Position numbers and translations under genes: made by a program | NCBI GenBank assembly: GCA_963829355.1 | Contig: CAWHHZ010000006.1 | Location: 186,001 to 250,000 of the forward strand | Direction: 5' to 3' | Source of the DNA: CAWHHZ01 sp963829355 | GTDB taxonomy: Bacteria > Acidobacteriota > Thermoanaerobaculia > Gp7-AA8 > JAHWKK01 | DNA: 64,000 bases | Shown here: in pieces, positions 7,601 through 18,678 of the stretch | Layout: each line of letters begins with the position of its first letter | Numbering within the stretch: position 1 is the first letter of the stretch | The notes under the pieces: model-generated | The model's database searches: none | Told to the model about the DNA's origin: nothing | What the model saw: only the letters and a program-made list of their open reading frames with translations

Positions 7601-8407
7601 TCTGACCTCCCTCCCCTCTTCGCTCTTGCCGTCGCGTTCGGGCTCGGTGCCATCATCGGGAGTTTCCTCAACGTCGTGATTCATCGCTGGCCTGCGGAGA
7701 TGTCGATCGTCACTCCGCCCAGCCACTGTCCTCGTTGCTCGAATCCGATCCGCTGGTGGGACAACATTCCGGTCGTGAGCTGGCTGGCACTCCGGGCTCG
7801 GTGCCGCCACTGCGGCGAGCCGATCTCCGCCCGCTATCCACTCGTGGAGATGGCGAATGCGCTCCTCTATGCAGCCATCGCCATGCACACGGGCCTCTCG
7901 CTCGCATTCCTCCCGATCGCCGCAGTCGCATCGATGCTGATCGTGCTGATCTTCATCGATCTCGATACGCAGCTCCTCCCGGACGTCGTCGACATTCCCG
8001 GAATCTTCATCGGCCTGCTGATCGGCTGGATGTCCCTCGGCGACTCGTATCCCCTGTTCCTGTCGAGCTCGCTGACCGACTCGCTGATCGGAGCCGCTGC
8101 CGGTGGCGGCCTGCTCCTCCTGGTCGCCTTCTCCTACAAGGTGCTTCGGAAGGTAGAGGGAATGGGACTGGGCGACGTGAAGATGCTCGCGATGATCGGC
8201 GCCGTCACCGGGTGGCAGGGCATCGTGCCGGTTCTCTTCGTGGCGTCATTCACCGGCGCGATCGTCGGAGTCATCTTCGGGATCAAGCAGGGAAGTGGTC
8301 TGCGCGTCGCCCTGCCGTTCGGTCCCTTCCTCGGGGTGGCCACATTACTTGTTCTGTTCTTCGGAGAGCCGATCGGCGATACCTACATGCACCTCATCAC
8401 TTTTTGA
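7445..8407 (+). CDS. pilD: Type IV prepilin leader peptidase / methyltransferase
   Basis: The conserved enzyme begins at about 7607 (LPPLFALAVAFGLGAIIGSF) and matches the GspO/PilD family: a CPRC...CRHC zinc-type tetracysteine loop, then aspartates in FIDLDTQLLPD and GMGLGDVKM (the GxGD aspartyl protease site), and multiple membrane helices. It cleaves the leader of prepilins after Gly and methylates the new Phe. No ATG, GTG or TTG lies near 7607. The nearest starts are inside the repeat element, and the ATG at 7445 has GAGGA seven bases upstream. The first about 54 residues are therefore repeat-encoded (QHSAFFSAFSIQHSAFS) and odd for the family. Confidence 0.85.
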   Translation: MLNGFSSLMTFQSIVTAFGRSMFDTPATQISSAFSIQHSAFFSAFSIQHSAFSDLPPLFALAVAFGLGAIIGSFLNVVIHRWPAEMSIVTPPSHCPRCSNPIRWWDNIPVVSWLALRARCRHCGEPISARYPLVEMANALLYAAIAMHTGLSLAFLPIAAVASMLIVLIFIDLDTQLLPDVVDIPGIFIGLLIGWMSLGDSYPLFLSSSLTDSLIGAAAGGGLLLLVAFSYKVLRKVEGMGLGDVKMLAMIGAVTGWQGIVPVLFVASFTGAIVGVIFGIKQGSGLRVALPFGPFLGVATLLVLFFGEPIGDTYMHLITF

Positions 8408-8421
8408 GGCTCCGGACCCGC

Positions 8422-8427
8422 TACACT
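8422..8427 (+). promoter_or_regulatory. Putative -10 box, leaderless start of the histidine kinase
   Basis: TACACT ends six bases before the GTG at 8434, implying transcription starting at or next to the start codon. No clear -35 box is seen. Confidence 0.4.
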
Positions 8428-8433
8428 ACCCGG

Positions 8434-10122
8434 GTGACACGCGCCCCCCGTTCCTACACGACCGCCGTCGGCTTCCGCCGGAACATCAAATGGTTCCTCG
8501 GCGCGCTCGTCGGTTTTCTGATCACCTTGATTCTCATGCTGCTTCTGTTTCTGCAGACGGTCCTGGGGGAAGCTCTGGAAACTGAGAGAATTGCCAGAGG
8601 CGCCCTACTCGACTCCGCTCGCGAATTGATTGACTCCGCGGGGGGCGATGCGGCGCCAGGGACGCCCGAAGCACGGCTGGCAGCAATACGTAGTCTGCGC
8701 GGAGTCGTAGGGGTCGAGCTGACGGGTCCGGGCGGCACGATTCTCCAATCCGGGCAACGTGGTGCGTCGACATCGTCAATGTCCCGTGCGACCGCCGGGG
8801 GGACGCTAACCCTCCACTTCGATCCGTCACCGGTCGAAGCCCTTCAGCGCCGGTTCCTTTCTCTCGCGGCCATCGTACTGGGTGCGACGATCCTCGCGGT
8901 CATTCTCCTCGTCCTTCTCCTGCCCCGGATTGTCAGACCGATCGATCGCATGCTGGAGGATGCCCGGGAGCTCGGAGAGAGAGACGTGCATCAGGCCGAA
9001 GACCACTACCTGATCGAGACGTTCAGGATGTCGATCGCCAGACTGCGCGAGCAGGAAGAAGAACTTCGACGACTCCACGAGTTCGAAAAGGCGCGTGCCG
9101 ACGATCTCGAGCGCATCACCTCGACCCTTACACGCAGCCTCTCATCCGGTTTCATCGCACTCGACCCGACGGGGCGGGTCATCGACGTCAACCGGTCCGC
9201 AAAAGAGATTCTCCGCCTCGACGGAGATATCACTGCAGGCGAGATCACCGACATCATCGGACGCGGCAGCCTGACCGGCACGATCGAAGGCTCCTTCGCG
9301 AGTCGGGAATCACTCTCCCGGCAGGAGGTCATCGACGAACGCCGGGGAATCATTCTCGGCGTGACGACCGTCCCCCTCTACGACGAGAGCGACCAGTTCC
9401 TGGGCATGCTGGTTTTATTCACGGATCTCTCCAGCATTCGTGAGCTCGAGCAGAGGATGCGCGAGATGCAGGCGCTGGCCGACCTCGGACAGATCTCCGC
9501 GGGCATTGCACACGAGTTCCGTAATTCGCTGGGAACGATCCTCGGATATCTGAAGCTCGCAAGGCGGCAGGAGAATCCTGCGCAGAGTGAGGAGAAGCTC
9601 AGAAAGGCGGAATCAGAGGGGAATCGACTCGCCGACTCGATCAACGCACTGCTCGCGTTTGCGCGGCCTGTTTCGCTGGAGCTCGAACGGGTTGAACTCA
9701 ACCTGCTACTCGAACGCGTCATTGAGAGACTTGCCACAGAGAGCAGTCATGTCGAGATCAGGCTCGAGGGGGAAGACGTGGAGCTCGACGCGGACGCGTC
9801 TCTCATCGAGACGGTTTTCGAGAACCTCGTTCGCAACGCCGTGGAAGCCATCCCTCCGGGCGAACCGGGGCACGTAACCGTAGCCGTCCATAAAGATCCA
9901 GGGGTGGCGACGGTTGAGATCACGGACACCGGGACGGGGATCGACGCCGAGCTTCTGCCAAAGATCTTTCTGCCGTTTCAGACCGGAAAGGCTTCCGGCA
10001 CCGGCCTGGGGTTGCCGCTGGCGCGAAAAATCGTGCTTCTGCACGGCGGATCGATCTCGATCAGCCACACTTCAAACGCAGGGACGGAAGTGCGGGTCGA
10101 GCTGCCAGATTTGCGACCGTGA
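8434..10122 (+). CDS. Membrane sensor histidine kinase (HAMP-PAS-HisKA-HATPase)
   Basis: Taken from the GTG at 8434 (562 residues); the longer upstream frame is antisense-like sequence over pilD. Layout: membrane helix about 18-38, periplasmic sensor segment, second helix about 145-170, HAMP, coiled coil, PAS-like domain about 235-345, HisKA with phospho-His in HEFRNSLGTILGY, and an HATPase with NAVEAIPPG, DTGTGID and GTGLGLPLA. This is the NtrB-like kinase class that partners sigma-54-dependent regulators. Placed between the prepilin peptidase and pilC, it may be a PilS counterpart, but it has two rather than six membrane helices and no regulator gene is adjacent. Confidence 0.88.
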   Translation: MTRAPRSYTTAVGFRRNIKWFLGALVGFLITLILMLLLFLQTVLGEALETERIARGALLDSARELIDSAGGDAAPGTPEARLAAIRSLRGVVGVELTGPGGTILQSGQRGASTSSMSRATAGGTLTLHFDPSPVEALQRRFLSLAAIVLGATILAVILLVLLLPRIVRPIDRMLEDARELGERDVHQAEDHYLIETFRMSIARLREQEEELRRLHEFEKARADDLERITSTLTRSLSSGFIALDPTGRVIDVNRSAKEILRLDGDITAGEITDIIGRGSLTGTIEGSFASRESLSRQEVIDERRGIILGVTTVPLYDESDQFLGMLVLFTDLSSIRELEQRMREMQALADLGQISAGIAHEFRNSLGTILGYLKLARRQENPAQSEEKLRKAESEGNRLADSINALLAFARPVSLELERVELNLLLERVIERLATESSHVEIRLEGEDVELDADASLIETVFENLVRNAVEAIPPGEPGHVTVAVHKDPGVATVEITDTGTGIDAELLPKIFLPFQTGKASGTGLGLPLARKIVLLHGGSISISHTSNAGTEVRVELPDLRP

Positions 10123-10161
10123 CCTCGCCGGATGCTCTCTTCCGGGCACCATTGAGGAAGG

Positions 10162-10207
10162 CCGTTACGGCACCCGTAAATATATGCCGGTAACGGAACG
10201 TTTACCG
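10162..10207 (+). promoter_or_regulatory. Mutually exclusive hairpins in the pilC leader
   Basis: CCGTTACGGC (10162-10171) can pair with GCCGGTAACGG (10186-10196) with one bulged base. The same 3' arm, CGGTAACG (10188-10195), can instead pair with CGTTTACCG (10199-10207). The two folds exclude each other, 34 bases before the pilC ATG. No T-run follows either fold. Confidence 0.4.
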
Positions 10208-10240
10208 CGCTGACCCGTCTACAGAGCGGGCACACGATCT

Positions 10241-11437
10241 ATGGCGACATACGTATTCAGAGTAGGGACCCCCAAAGGCGACATTGTCGACCGAAAAGTC
10301 GAAGCATCGACTCTCGAGAAAGCACGAAAAGAGATCGAGAGCCAGGGACTCCACATCTTCGGCGTGAAAAAGCGCGGCTTTCGCCCTTCGCTGCGGCTGC
10401 GAAGCCGGGCACTCTCGACCGAGCGGTTCCTTCTGTTCAACCAGGAGCTTCTTGCACTGGTGCGGGCAGGACTTCCGATCGTCCAGTCGCTCGACATCAT
10501 GCTCGAACGTCAGCAGGACACGACGTTCCGCAACCTGCTCGCTGACGTCCGCGACCAGGTCCGTTCCGGCGTCGCCCTATCCGACGCGTTTGCCTCCCAT
10601 GGTGACATGTTCCCGCCGATCTACTCGAATTCTCTTCGCGCAGGTGAGCGTTCGGGCGATCTCGAAGGGGTCATCAAGCGTTTTCTCCGCTACCAGAAGC
10701 TGATCGTGTCGATCGGCAAGAAGGTTACGGGAGCGCTGATCTATCCGGCCGTGCTGATCGCGATATCGATAGCGATGATCTACATCATGCTGACGGTCGT
10801 GGTTCCGAAGTTCACGGAGTTCTACAAGGGATTCGATGCAGAACTACCGATTTTCACGCAGTTTCTGATCTCGTTCGCCTTCTTCGTGCGAAACAACTCG
10901 ATCATCACTCTGGCTGCGGTGGGCCTTACGATTTTCTTCGTCCGCAGGTGGGGAAGACGAAGTCGGGACGGTTGATCCTCGACAAGGTCAAGCTGAAGGT
11001 TCCGTTTGCCGGAAGCGTCATCCATTCTTTTGCAATCATGCAGTTCACGCAGTCCCTCTCCACCCTGCTCGCAGGCGGCACGCCTATGGTCCCAGCACTG
11101 GAGACGGCCTCGGAATCCGTGACCAATTCTCACATTTCCTCAAAAATCAAGGGAATCATTCAGCAGGTCCGGGAGGGCGAACCGCTGTGGCTTTCACTGG
11201 AGTCGACCGGAGCGATGTCCTCGATTTCAGTCGAGATGATCAAGGTCGGCGAGTCGACGGGTGCTCTGGTCGAAATGCTGTCCCATGTAGGAGAGTTTTA
11301 CGACGAAGAGATCGAGACCAGGCTGAGCCGCATGATGGCTCTGCTCGAACCGGCGATTCTGGTTCTGCTCGGTCTGGTGATCGCTGGTCTCCTCTACGCG
11401 TTCTACCTCCCGCTATTCGAAATTACAAAGGTGCAGA

Positions 11438-11445
<8 letters not shown>
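10241..11445 (+). CDS. pilC: Type IV pilus inner-membrane platform protein PilC (frame break)
   Basis: Together the two frames give about 400 residues of the GspF/PilC family. N-terminal: an ARKEIESQG-type start domain, then RFLLFNQELLALVRAGLPIVQSL. The first GspF domain ends in a membrane helix (VTGALIYPAVLIAISIAMIY). After a frame change at about 10948-10960, the second GspF domain follows (FTQSLSTLLAGGTPMVPALE) with a final helix (LLGLVIAGLLYAFYLPLF). PilC couples the assembly ATPase to pseudopilin insertion. Restoring one base within GGGGAAG repairs the frame. pilC precedes pilB here and overlaps it by 8 bases. Confidence 0.9.
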
Positions 11446-13055
<1,610 letters not shown>

Positions 13056-13056
13056 T

Positions 13057-13947
13057 ATGGCCAGCTTTCCACCAGACGTATTGCTGATCGAACAGCGCGG
13101 AGTCCTCTACACGAGATTCCAGCAGAACAAGGAAACCGAGCTGACGGCGATCTCGCGAGTTCCGCTCCCGGACTCCGTCTTCGAGCACGGAGCCCTTTCT
13201 CCTCTGCTCGCTGATCCGGTTCCACTCGTCGATGCACTGCGGCGTATCGCTGCAAACAGAAAGATCGAGAACGTGTCGGTTCTGCTCCCCGACTCCTGGT
13301 TCAGGCTTCACATCCTGACACTCGAGTCGATCCCGGACCGGTGGGCGGAAGCCGACGAGACCGTGCGCTGGTCACTCAAGCGGACACTCCCCTCGAGGAC
13401 CGATGAGATGAGACTCGCCTGGCGTACGATCGAGAAGACCGGCAAGGGCGGACGTGTTGCCGTCCTCGGAGCATCGGAGGAGTCGATCTCCCGCCTCGAG
13501 TCGGCGCTCGAGACGGCGGGCCTGCGCCCGATACTGATCGAGCCGCTCGGTCTCAGTCTCTGGAACGCGCTCGCAAGCTCGATCGAGAATGACGGAGCCG
13601 AGAGGCTGCTTCTTCTCGCAAGAGGGAATGACATGGCGATCGTCCTGTTCCGGGGAGATCGGCCACTTTTCTACAGGTCGAAACGCATCTCCGAGGCCCA
13701 CGATCTGGTCCAGGAAGTGCGTCTCTCCATCTCCTATCTCCGCAATCAGATCGGTATCGGATCCCCCGCGCTCTGCTGGGTCGCGGGAGACCGCGTCGGC
13801 GCAGATCTCCGTGAACTGATCTCGAGCGAGCTCGGTACACCGGTTCATCCGGTGGCCCTGCAGGACGTTGGGATACGTCCGGGCGCGATCGACACACGTG
13901 GTGAAGAGATTGCCGTAGTGGCCGCTATGGGAGTATTCGCCGCATGA
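13057..13947 (+). CDS. pilM: PilM-like actin-fold pilus assembly protein
   Basis: A 296-residue cytoplasmic protein starting 1 base after pilB and overlapping pilN by 4 bases. It has features of a divergent PilM/EpsE-like ATPase fold: an early ribonuclease-H-like segment (LLIEQRGVLYTRF), VSVLLPDSWFRLHIL, VAVLGASEESISRLESALETAGL and LLLARGNDMAIVLFRGDRPLF. The canonical SxVKLL PilN-binding groove sequence is not recognisable, so the assignment rests mainly on position before pilN-pilO-pilP-pilQ. PilM docks PilN at the inner-membrane face and links to PilB. Confidence 0.8.
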   Translation: MASFPPDVLLIEQRGVLYTRFQQNKETELTAISRVPLPDSVFEHGALSPLLADPVPLVDALRRIAANRKIENVSVLLPDSWFRLHILTLESIPDRWAEADETVRWSLKRTLPSRTDEMRLAWRTIEKTGKGGRVAVLGASEESISRLESALETAGLRPILIEPLGLSLWNALASSIENDGAERLLLLARGNDMAIVLFRGDRPLFYRSKRISEAHDLVQEVRLSISYLRNQIGIGSPALCWVAGDRVGADLRELISSELGTPVHPVALQDVGIRPGAIDTRGEEIAVVAAMGVFAA

Positions 13948-14522
13948 AGCCGCTTCATCTGAACCTCGCAACCAACCCTTGGCAGAATTCGAGGCCGTTC
14001 TGGATCACCGTGGGCATCGCGGCCGCGGTCATCGCCCTTCTGCTCGTCAACAACGTACAGGCCGCGTGGCGCTACTACGTCGAAACCGAGGAGACGCGGG
14101 TCGCGATCTCCGAGATCCAGGCCAGAACGACAGCTGAAATGCAGGAGTCGAGACGTCTCGAGGGTCGACTCGAAACGATGGATCGCACTGAACTGATGCA
14201 ACGGGTCGACTTCGTCAACAAGCGCATCGTCGAACGCACGTTCTCGTGGTCGCAGCTGATCGATCATCTCGAAAGGGTTCTTCCGAATGATGTCCGTCTG
14301 ACGACGCTGCGACCGTCGATCGATGATGAGGGGCCTATCCTTCTGTCGATGTCGTGTATCGCGAAGGACCAGGATGCTTACGTCGAGACGATCAGGCAGA
14401 TCACCGCAGATCCGTACTTCGAGAATCCGTATCCACTGTCGGAGACGTCTGAAGGAGGAGAATTGAAATTCACCCTTCGCGTCACTTACCGGCCCGATCC
14501 AGCAGGGATGGTGGCACCGTGA
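13944..14522 (+). CDS. pilN: PilN-like pilus alignment protein
   Basis: A 192-residue bitopic protein. It starts MKPLHLNLATNPW, equivalent to the INLLP-type PilM-binding tail, then a membrane helix at about 20-40 (WITVGIAAAVIALLLVNNV), a coiled coil (about 45-95), and a ferredoxin-like periplasmic domain with LERVLPNDVRLTTLRPSI. It overlaps both pilM and pilO by 4 bases. PilN and PilO heterodimerise to align the inner platform with the secretin. Confidence 0.88.
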   Translation: MKPLHLNLATNPWQNSRPFWITVGIAAAVIALLLVNNVQAAWRYYVETEETRVAISEIQARTTAEMQESRRLEGRLETMDRTELMQRVDFVNKRIVERTFSWSQLIDHLERVLPNDVRLTTLRPSIDDEGPILLSMSCIAKDQDAYVETIRQITADPYFENPYPLSETSEGGELKFTLRVTYRPDPAGMVAP

Positions 14523-15097
14523 TCTGGCAGGAAAGAAAGTGGTTGCTGATCGGTCTCGGCGTTCTTCTGCTGATCAACATCGTGTTCTTCGTCACCTACC
14601 GAGTCCGGTACGAGAACAGGATCGAGAGTCTCAACGACGATCTCGCGGTCGCCCGGGAGAATCTGAAAGAAGCGACTGAGCGCAGCCAGGAAACCCGAAA
14701 GCTCCTCGGATCGGTCGATCGTACGAGAGAAGATCTGGATCATGTCTACAACGACTGGTGGTCGACCCGGCCGGAGAGACTGGCCCCCATGATCGTCGAG
14801 CTCCAGACCCTGGCGACGAAGAGCGGGCTGAAACCGCCCACTCGCAGCTACAACTGGAGTGAACAGGAATCGGGTCAGACTGCTGGCGCGGAGACGCTCA
14901 CAGTCGCCTTCCGGGTCGAGGGTACGTACGAGCAGATCCGAAACCTCATCAACCTCATCGAGATGTCTCCGCACTTCATCATCATCCAGCAGATCGATCT
15001 GGTGGATACTTCCGATGACGGGCAGAAGCTCGGGTTGTCTCTGAGCCTCAAGACCCTGTTCCGAAATGACGGACAACGGGAGCAGCCGACAGCATAA
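14519..15097 (+). CDS. pilO: PilO-like pilus alignment protein
   Basis: A 192-residue bitopic protein with one membrane helix at about 7-25 (WLLIGLGVLLLINIVFFVTY), a coiled coil (about 30-75), and a periplasmic fold ending LVDTSDDGQKLGLSLSLKTLF. The segment YEQIRNLINLIEMSPHFIII is typical of PilO. Overlaps pilN by 4 bases and pilP by 1 base, so the set is strongly coupled. Confidence 0.88.
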   Translation: MIWQERKWLLIGLGVLLLINIVFFVTYRVRYENRIESLNDDLAVARENLKEATERSQETRKLLGSVDRTREDLDHVYNDWWSTRPERLAPMIVELQTLATKSGLKPPTRSYNWSEQESGQTAGAETLTVAFRVEGTYEQIRNLINLIEMSPHFIIIQQIDLVDTSDDGQKLGLSLSLKTLFRNDGQREQPTA

Positions 15098-15752
15098 TGG
15101 ACCTGAAGAACTGGAAGACGTGGACGCTGCTGACCGGCGTCATTCTCGCTCTCATTGCGATCTATGCGTTCGCCTATCCGGCCGGTTTGCTCCGGGAAGT
15201 CATTCCTGCTCCGGCCACCGATGCGATTACGTCCGGCGACACGGCCGGCGAGAATGCCGCAGATCGGCGGAGAGTTTCGTCCGGCTCGAGCTGGTCGAAC
15301 CGCAGACGTCGAGCTACGAAATCGATCGAAATCTGTTCGCCTTCGTCGCTCCTCCGCCTCCGCCTCCCAAGGCGGCGCCTCCGCCACCTCCCCCGCCCCC
15401 GGACGCTGACAAAGACGGTGTTCCTGACTCACGCGACAACTGTCCCGAGGTCGCCAATCCCGACCAGCAGGACATCGACCGGGATGGAATCGGGACCGCG
15501 TGCGATGACGCAGAGACGCCTCCGCCACCGCCGAAACCGAAGCCACCAGCTTTCGAGTGGAAGCTCCTCGGGACATTCGGACCTTCCGACGCTCCGATCG
15601 CAACCTTCTCGAAAGGTGGAGAGATCAAAAACATCCGTGAGGGTGAGGTGATCGAGGGCAAGTTCGTGCTGAAGAAGATCGGACTGGAGTCCGCGGTGAT
15701 CGGCTATACGAAGTTCCCGAACGAAACGACTCGCGTGCCGATCGGTCAGTGA
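15097..15752 (+). CDS. pilP: PilP-like periplasmic protein with a thrombospondin type 3 repeat (frame break)
   Basis: About 218 residues once a one-base deletion at about 15250-15290 is repaired. The N-terminus has a membrane anchor (TLLTGVILALIAIYAFAYP). The second frame continues VRLELVEPQTSSYEIDRNLF, then a Pro run, then an Asp-rich segment with DADKDGVPDSRDNCP and DRDGIGTACDD, a second Pro run, and a C-terminal PilP-like beta domain (FEWKLLGTFGPSDAPIATF). The middle is a thrombospondin type 3-like calcium-binding repeat, not a normal part of PilP. PilP links PilN/PilO to the PilQ secretin. Confidence 0.82.
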
Positions 15753-15819
15753 CCGTTACGAAACGCTCCCTGAATCGTCATAACCGACGAAGATGATCAA
15801 ATATGATGGACGGTTGCAA

Positions 15820-18204
15820 ATGAAAATGATGAGACTGGCGACGCTCGCAGCGCTATGCCTCGTGCTCGCTTCCTGCACGAGTTTTCGCGCATGGGAAAAG
15901 GCGCAGGACTTCGAACAGCTGGGAGAGTGGGACCAGGCAGTCCTGCAGTACGAAAAGGCCCTCGAGCTCGATCCGGACAACATCCAGTACAAGATGGGTC
16001 TGCAGCGCGCCCGCCTCGAGTCGTCGCGGATTCACTTCGACAAGGGGAAAGAGCTCATGGCAGCCGCCCACTACGAGATGGCGGCTCTCGAGTTCCAGCT
16101 CACGGTCAAGCTCGACCCGACGAACCAGTTCGCGGCCGTAGAGCTTTCGAAAGCCGTCGCGGCAACACGCGAGCGAAACACCGGCGGCGGACAATACGGC
16201 GACATCGACGAGATGAAACGCCGCGTGACAGAGCAGTCGCGCCCACCGATGCTCAATCCGGCGTCGAACGAGCCGATCTCTCTGTCGTTCCCGAAGGAAA
16301 CGAACGTCAAGGACATCTACCGCGCCCTCGGAAACGCGTTCGGCATCAACGTAATGTTCGACCAGCGGCTCACCGACGACAAGATCGCGATCGAGCTCCG
16401 GAATGTCACTGCTCAGGAAGCACTCGAGCGCGTGATGCAGACCGCTACACATTTCTACAAGGTCCTCGACGAGCAGACGATCATGGTCATCCCGGACAAC
16501 CAGCAGACCCGCCGGGAGTATGAGGATCTCGTCATCCGCACCTTCTATCTCTCGAATGGCGATGCTGAGCAGGTGACCAACGTCGTCACGAACGATGATC
16601 GAAGCTCGGAACGTCTTCCCGCTCAAGGCACTCAATGCAATCACGATCAGAGATACTGCCGACAAAGTACTGATCGCCGAACAGATCATCGAGGCGAATG
16701 ACAAGGCACGAGCTGAAGTCGTCGTCCAGGTCGAGCTCCTGCAGGTCGATACCAACAAGATGCGGGACATCGGACTCATCCTCGGAAAGGACGCCGTCGA
16801 GACTGGTTTCTTCGACGAGGCGGGGGCAATCAGTTCGCTGCCCTGGAATCAGGTAAGCAACCTCGGCACATCCGATCTGTTCGTCAACATCCCGACGGCC
16901 ACTTACAAACTCCTCAAGACCTCCACGGAAGCATCATTGCTGGCACGGCCTCAGTTGAGAATCTCCGAGGGCGAGGCGGCAACGCTGCACATCGGACAGG
17001 AAGTTCCGATCGCCGTCACGACCTATAACTCGATCATCGAATCAGCCGGGCCAGGGCGGCACCGTCTATGCGCCTCCAACCCAGTACCAGTATCGCGACG
17101 TCGGCATCAAGATCTCGATCGAACCGCGTGTGCATCACAATCGCGAGATCACGCTGAAGCTCGCTGTGGAAGTATTCGAACGTGCAGCCTGGCGGTGGCG
17201 CCGCGGATCAGCCGACAATCGGTACCAGAAAGATCGAGTCGGTCATCCGACTCAAGGATGGTGAGACGAACTTTCTCGCTGGTCTGATCCGGAAGGACGA
17301 GAACGATGCTGACCGCGACATCCCATTCCTCTCGGACATCCCATGTCATCGGGAGACTGTTCTCGAATAGGGCCAAAGGACACACGCAGCACGGATCTGA
17401 TTCTCACGATGACACCGCACATCATACGGATCGCCGACATCACTGAAGACGATCTGCGGCCAATGTGGGTCGGAACCTCGAACAACATGACTTTCCGGGG
17501 TCTCACGCCCCGCATGGAGAGCCAGACCAGCGGCGATCCCTTTACGCCTGCGCCAGGATCCGACAGCCAGTTCCAGAACCGTGTTCCGCCGACCGCGACT
17601 CCTGAGAGACCTGTCGAAGGGCCACCAATGCCGCCTCAGGTCCAGCCCGCGCCGGAGATCGCCCCTGAACAGCCTCAAACCGAGCGTTTCGATCCGTTCG
17701 ACCGCCGGACGCAGAGCTGATGCGACTGCTGTCACCGATGAATTGGTCGCGGAAGATATTGCAACGGCCCAGCAGAGTATGGTCTCCCTCATGCCCCGGA
17801 TCTCTGCGCAACCGGCGCAGATGAAGCTTTCACCGAACGACATCGCCGTCTGGTCGATTGTAGGGATGGATCTGGACCAGCTGGTAACTGACGAGATCGT
17901 GCTCGGCTACAACCCTGAAGCGGTCAACATCACGACGATCACGTTCGGGAGCGGCCTCGTAGTCAACCCCAATCAGCCTCCCTCGATCTCGATCGATCGT
18001 GAGCTGGGGGTCATTCGCATCAGGTCGGACGACGGAGCTCCCCTCCACTTCCGTTCCGGCGGAGAGATTGCGCATATCGCCATTCAGGCCGTGCTTCCGG
18101 GAGACAGCCCTCTGACGATCTCGAAACTCGATCTCGCGAGACCAGACGGCCGCGTCGTCGCCGCCACGGTCACCGGCGCAAAGGCACGTGTCGACTTCAA
18201 CTGA
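15820..18204 (+). CDS. pilQ: PilQ secretin with N-terminal TPR lipoprotein region and C-terminal cohesin-like domain (several frame breaks)
   Basis: Six one-base shifts, all in the +1 sense, are needed between 16590 and 17710 (about 16592, 17040, 17178, 17345, 17375, 17705); the joined product is about 790 residues. It begins with a lipobox (ALCLVLASC), then TPR-like repeats (GEWDQAVLQYEKALELDPDN), secretin N domains (ETNVKDIYRALGNAFGINV), and the secretin core (VVQVELLQVDTNKMRDIGL, LARPQLRISEGEAATL, RDVGIKISIEPRV, SVIRLKDGETNFLAGLI, STDLILTMTPHII). After a Pro/Gln linker comes a cohesin-like beta domain (about 17815-18204). The secretin forms the outer-membrane pore; the fused TPR lipoprotein may replace a separate pilotin. 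The ATG at 15820 gives the best signal peptide; 15793 is an alternative. Confidence 0.85.
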
Positions 18205-18678
18205 TGAAAGCGTTTCATTCACGGCAGGGCGGATTCACCATCGCGGAACTGATCACGGTCATCGCGATCATCGGGATCCTCGCTTCCCTCGCCCTGCCGG
18301 TCGCCAAGTTCGGACTTCGACGTCAGAAGGAGATCGAGCTTCGTGACCGGATCCGAAAGATCACGACTGCGATCGATCATTATCACGACCTGAGAGTGAA
18401 GGGGATCATCAAGGAGCAGGAACAGCTCGGCCAGGACGGCTATCCACAGGATCTCGAACAGCTCGTGGAAGGAGTCGAGCTCAGCGACGGATCCCGCGTC
18501 AAGTTCCTGCGTGAACGTGATCTCATCGATCCGATGACCAACCGCAAGGAATGGGTTACGAGATCGACCACGTGACGATCCTGAATCGAGCTTCACCGAC
18601 AACAAGAACGTCTTCGACGTCCACTCGACCTCTTCAAAGCTCTCACTCGACGGCAAGACGCGGTACAACGAATGGTGA
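18204..18678 (+). CDS. GspG/PilE-like pseudopilin 1 (frame break)
   Basis: The leader MKAFHSRQGG is followed by FTIAELITVIAIIGILASLA, a classic N-methylation helix with Glu at +5. The body has the GspG-like pattern (LRDRIRKITTAIDHYHDL, GYPQDLEQLVEGV, DPMTNRKEW). The frame ends early at 18575; a one-base shift at about 18555 gives DDPESSFTDNKNVFDVHSTS and a stop at 18678, the normal end for this type. Its start overlaps the pilQ stop and its end overlaps the next pseudopilin, so translation is coupled. A substrate of the prepilin peptidase at 7445. Confidence 0.85.

Noticed and set aside
7735..8433. N-terminal extension of the histidine kinase by 233 codons
   Set aside because: It overlaps pilD on the same strand in another frame and is low-complexity Arg/Pro/Ser; the GTG at 8434 with a -10 box six bases upstream fits better.
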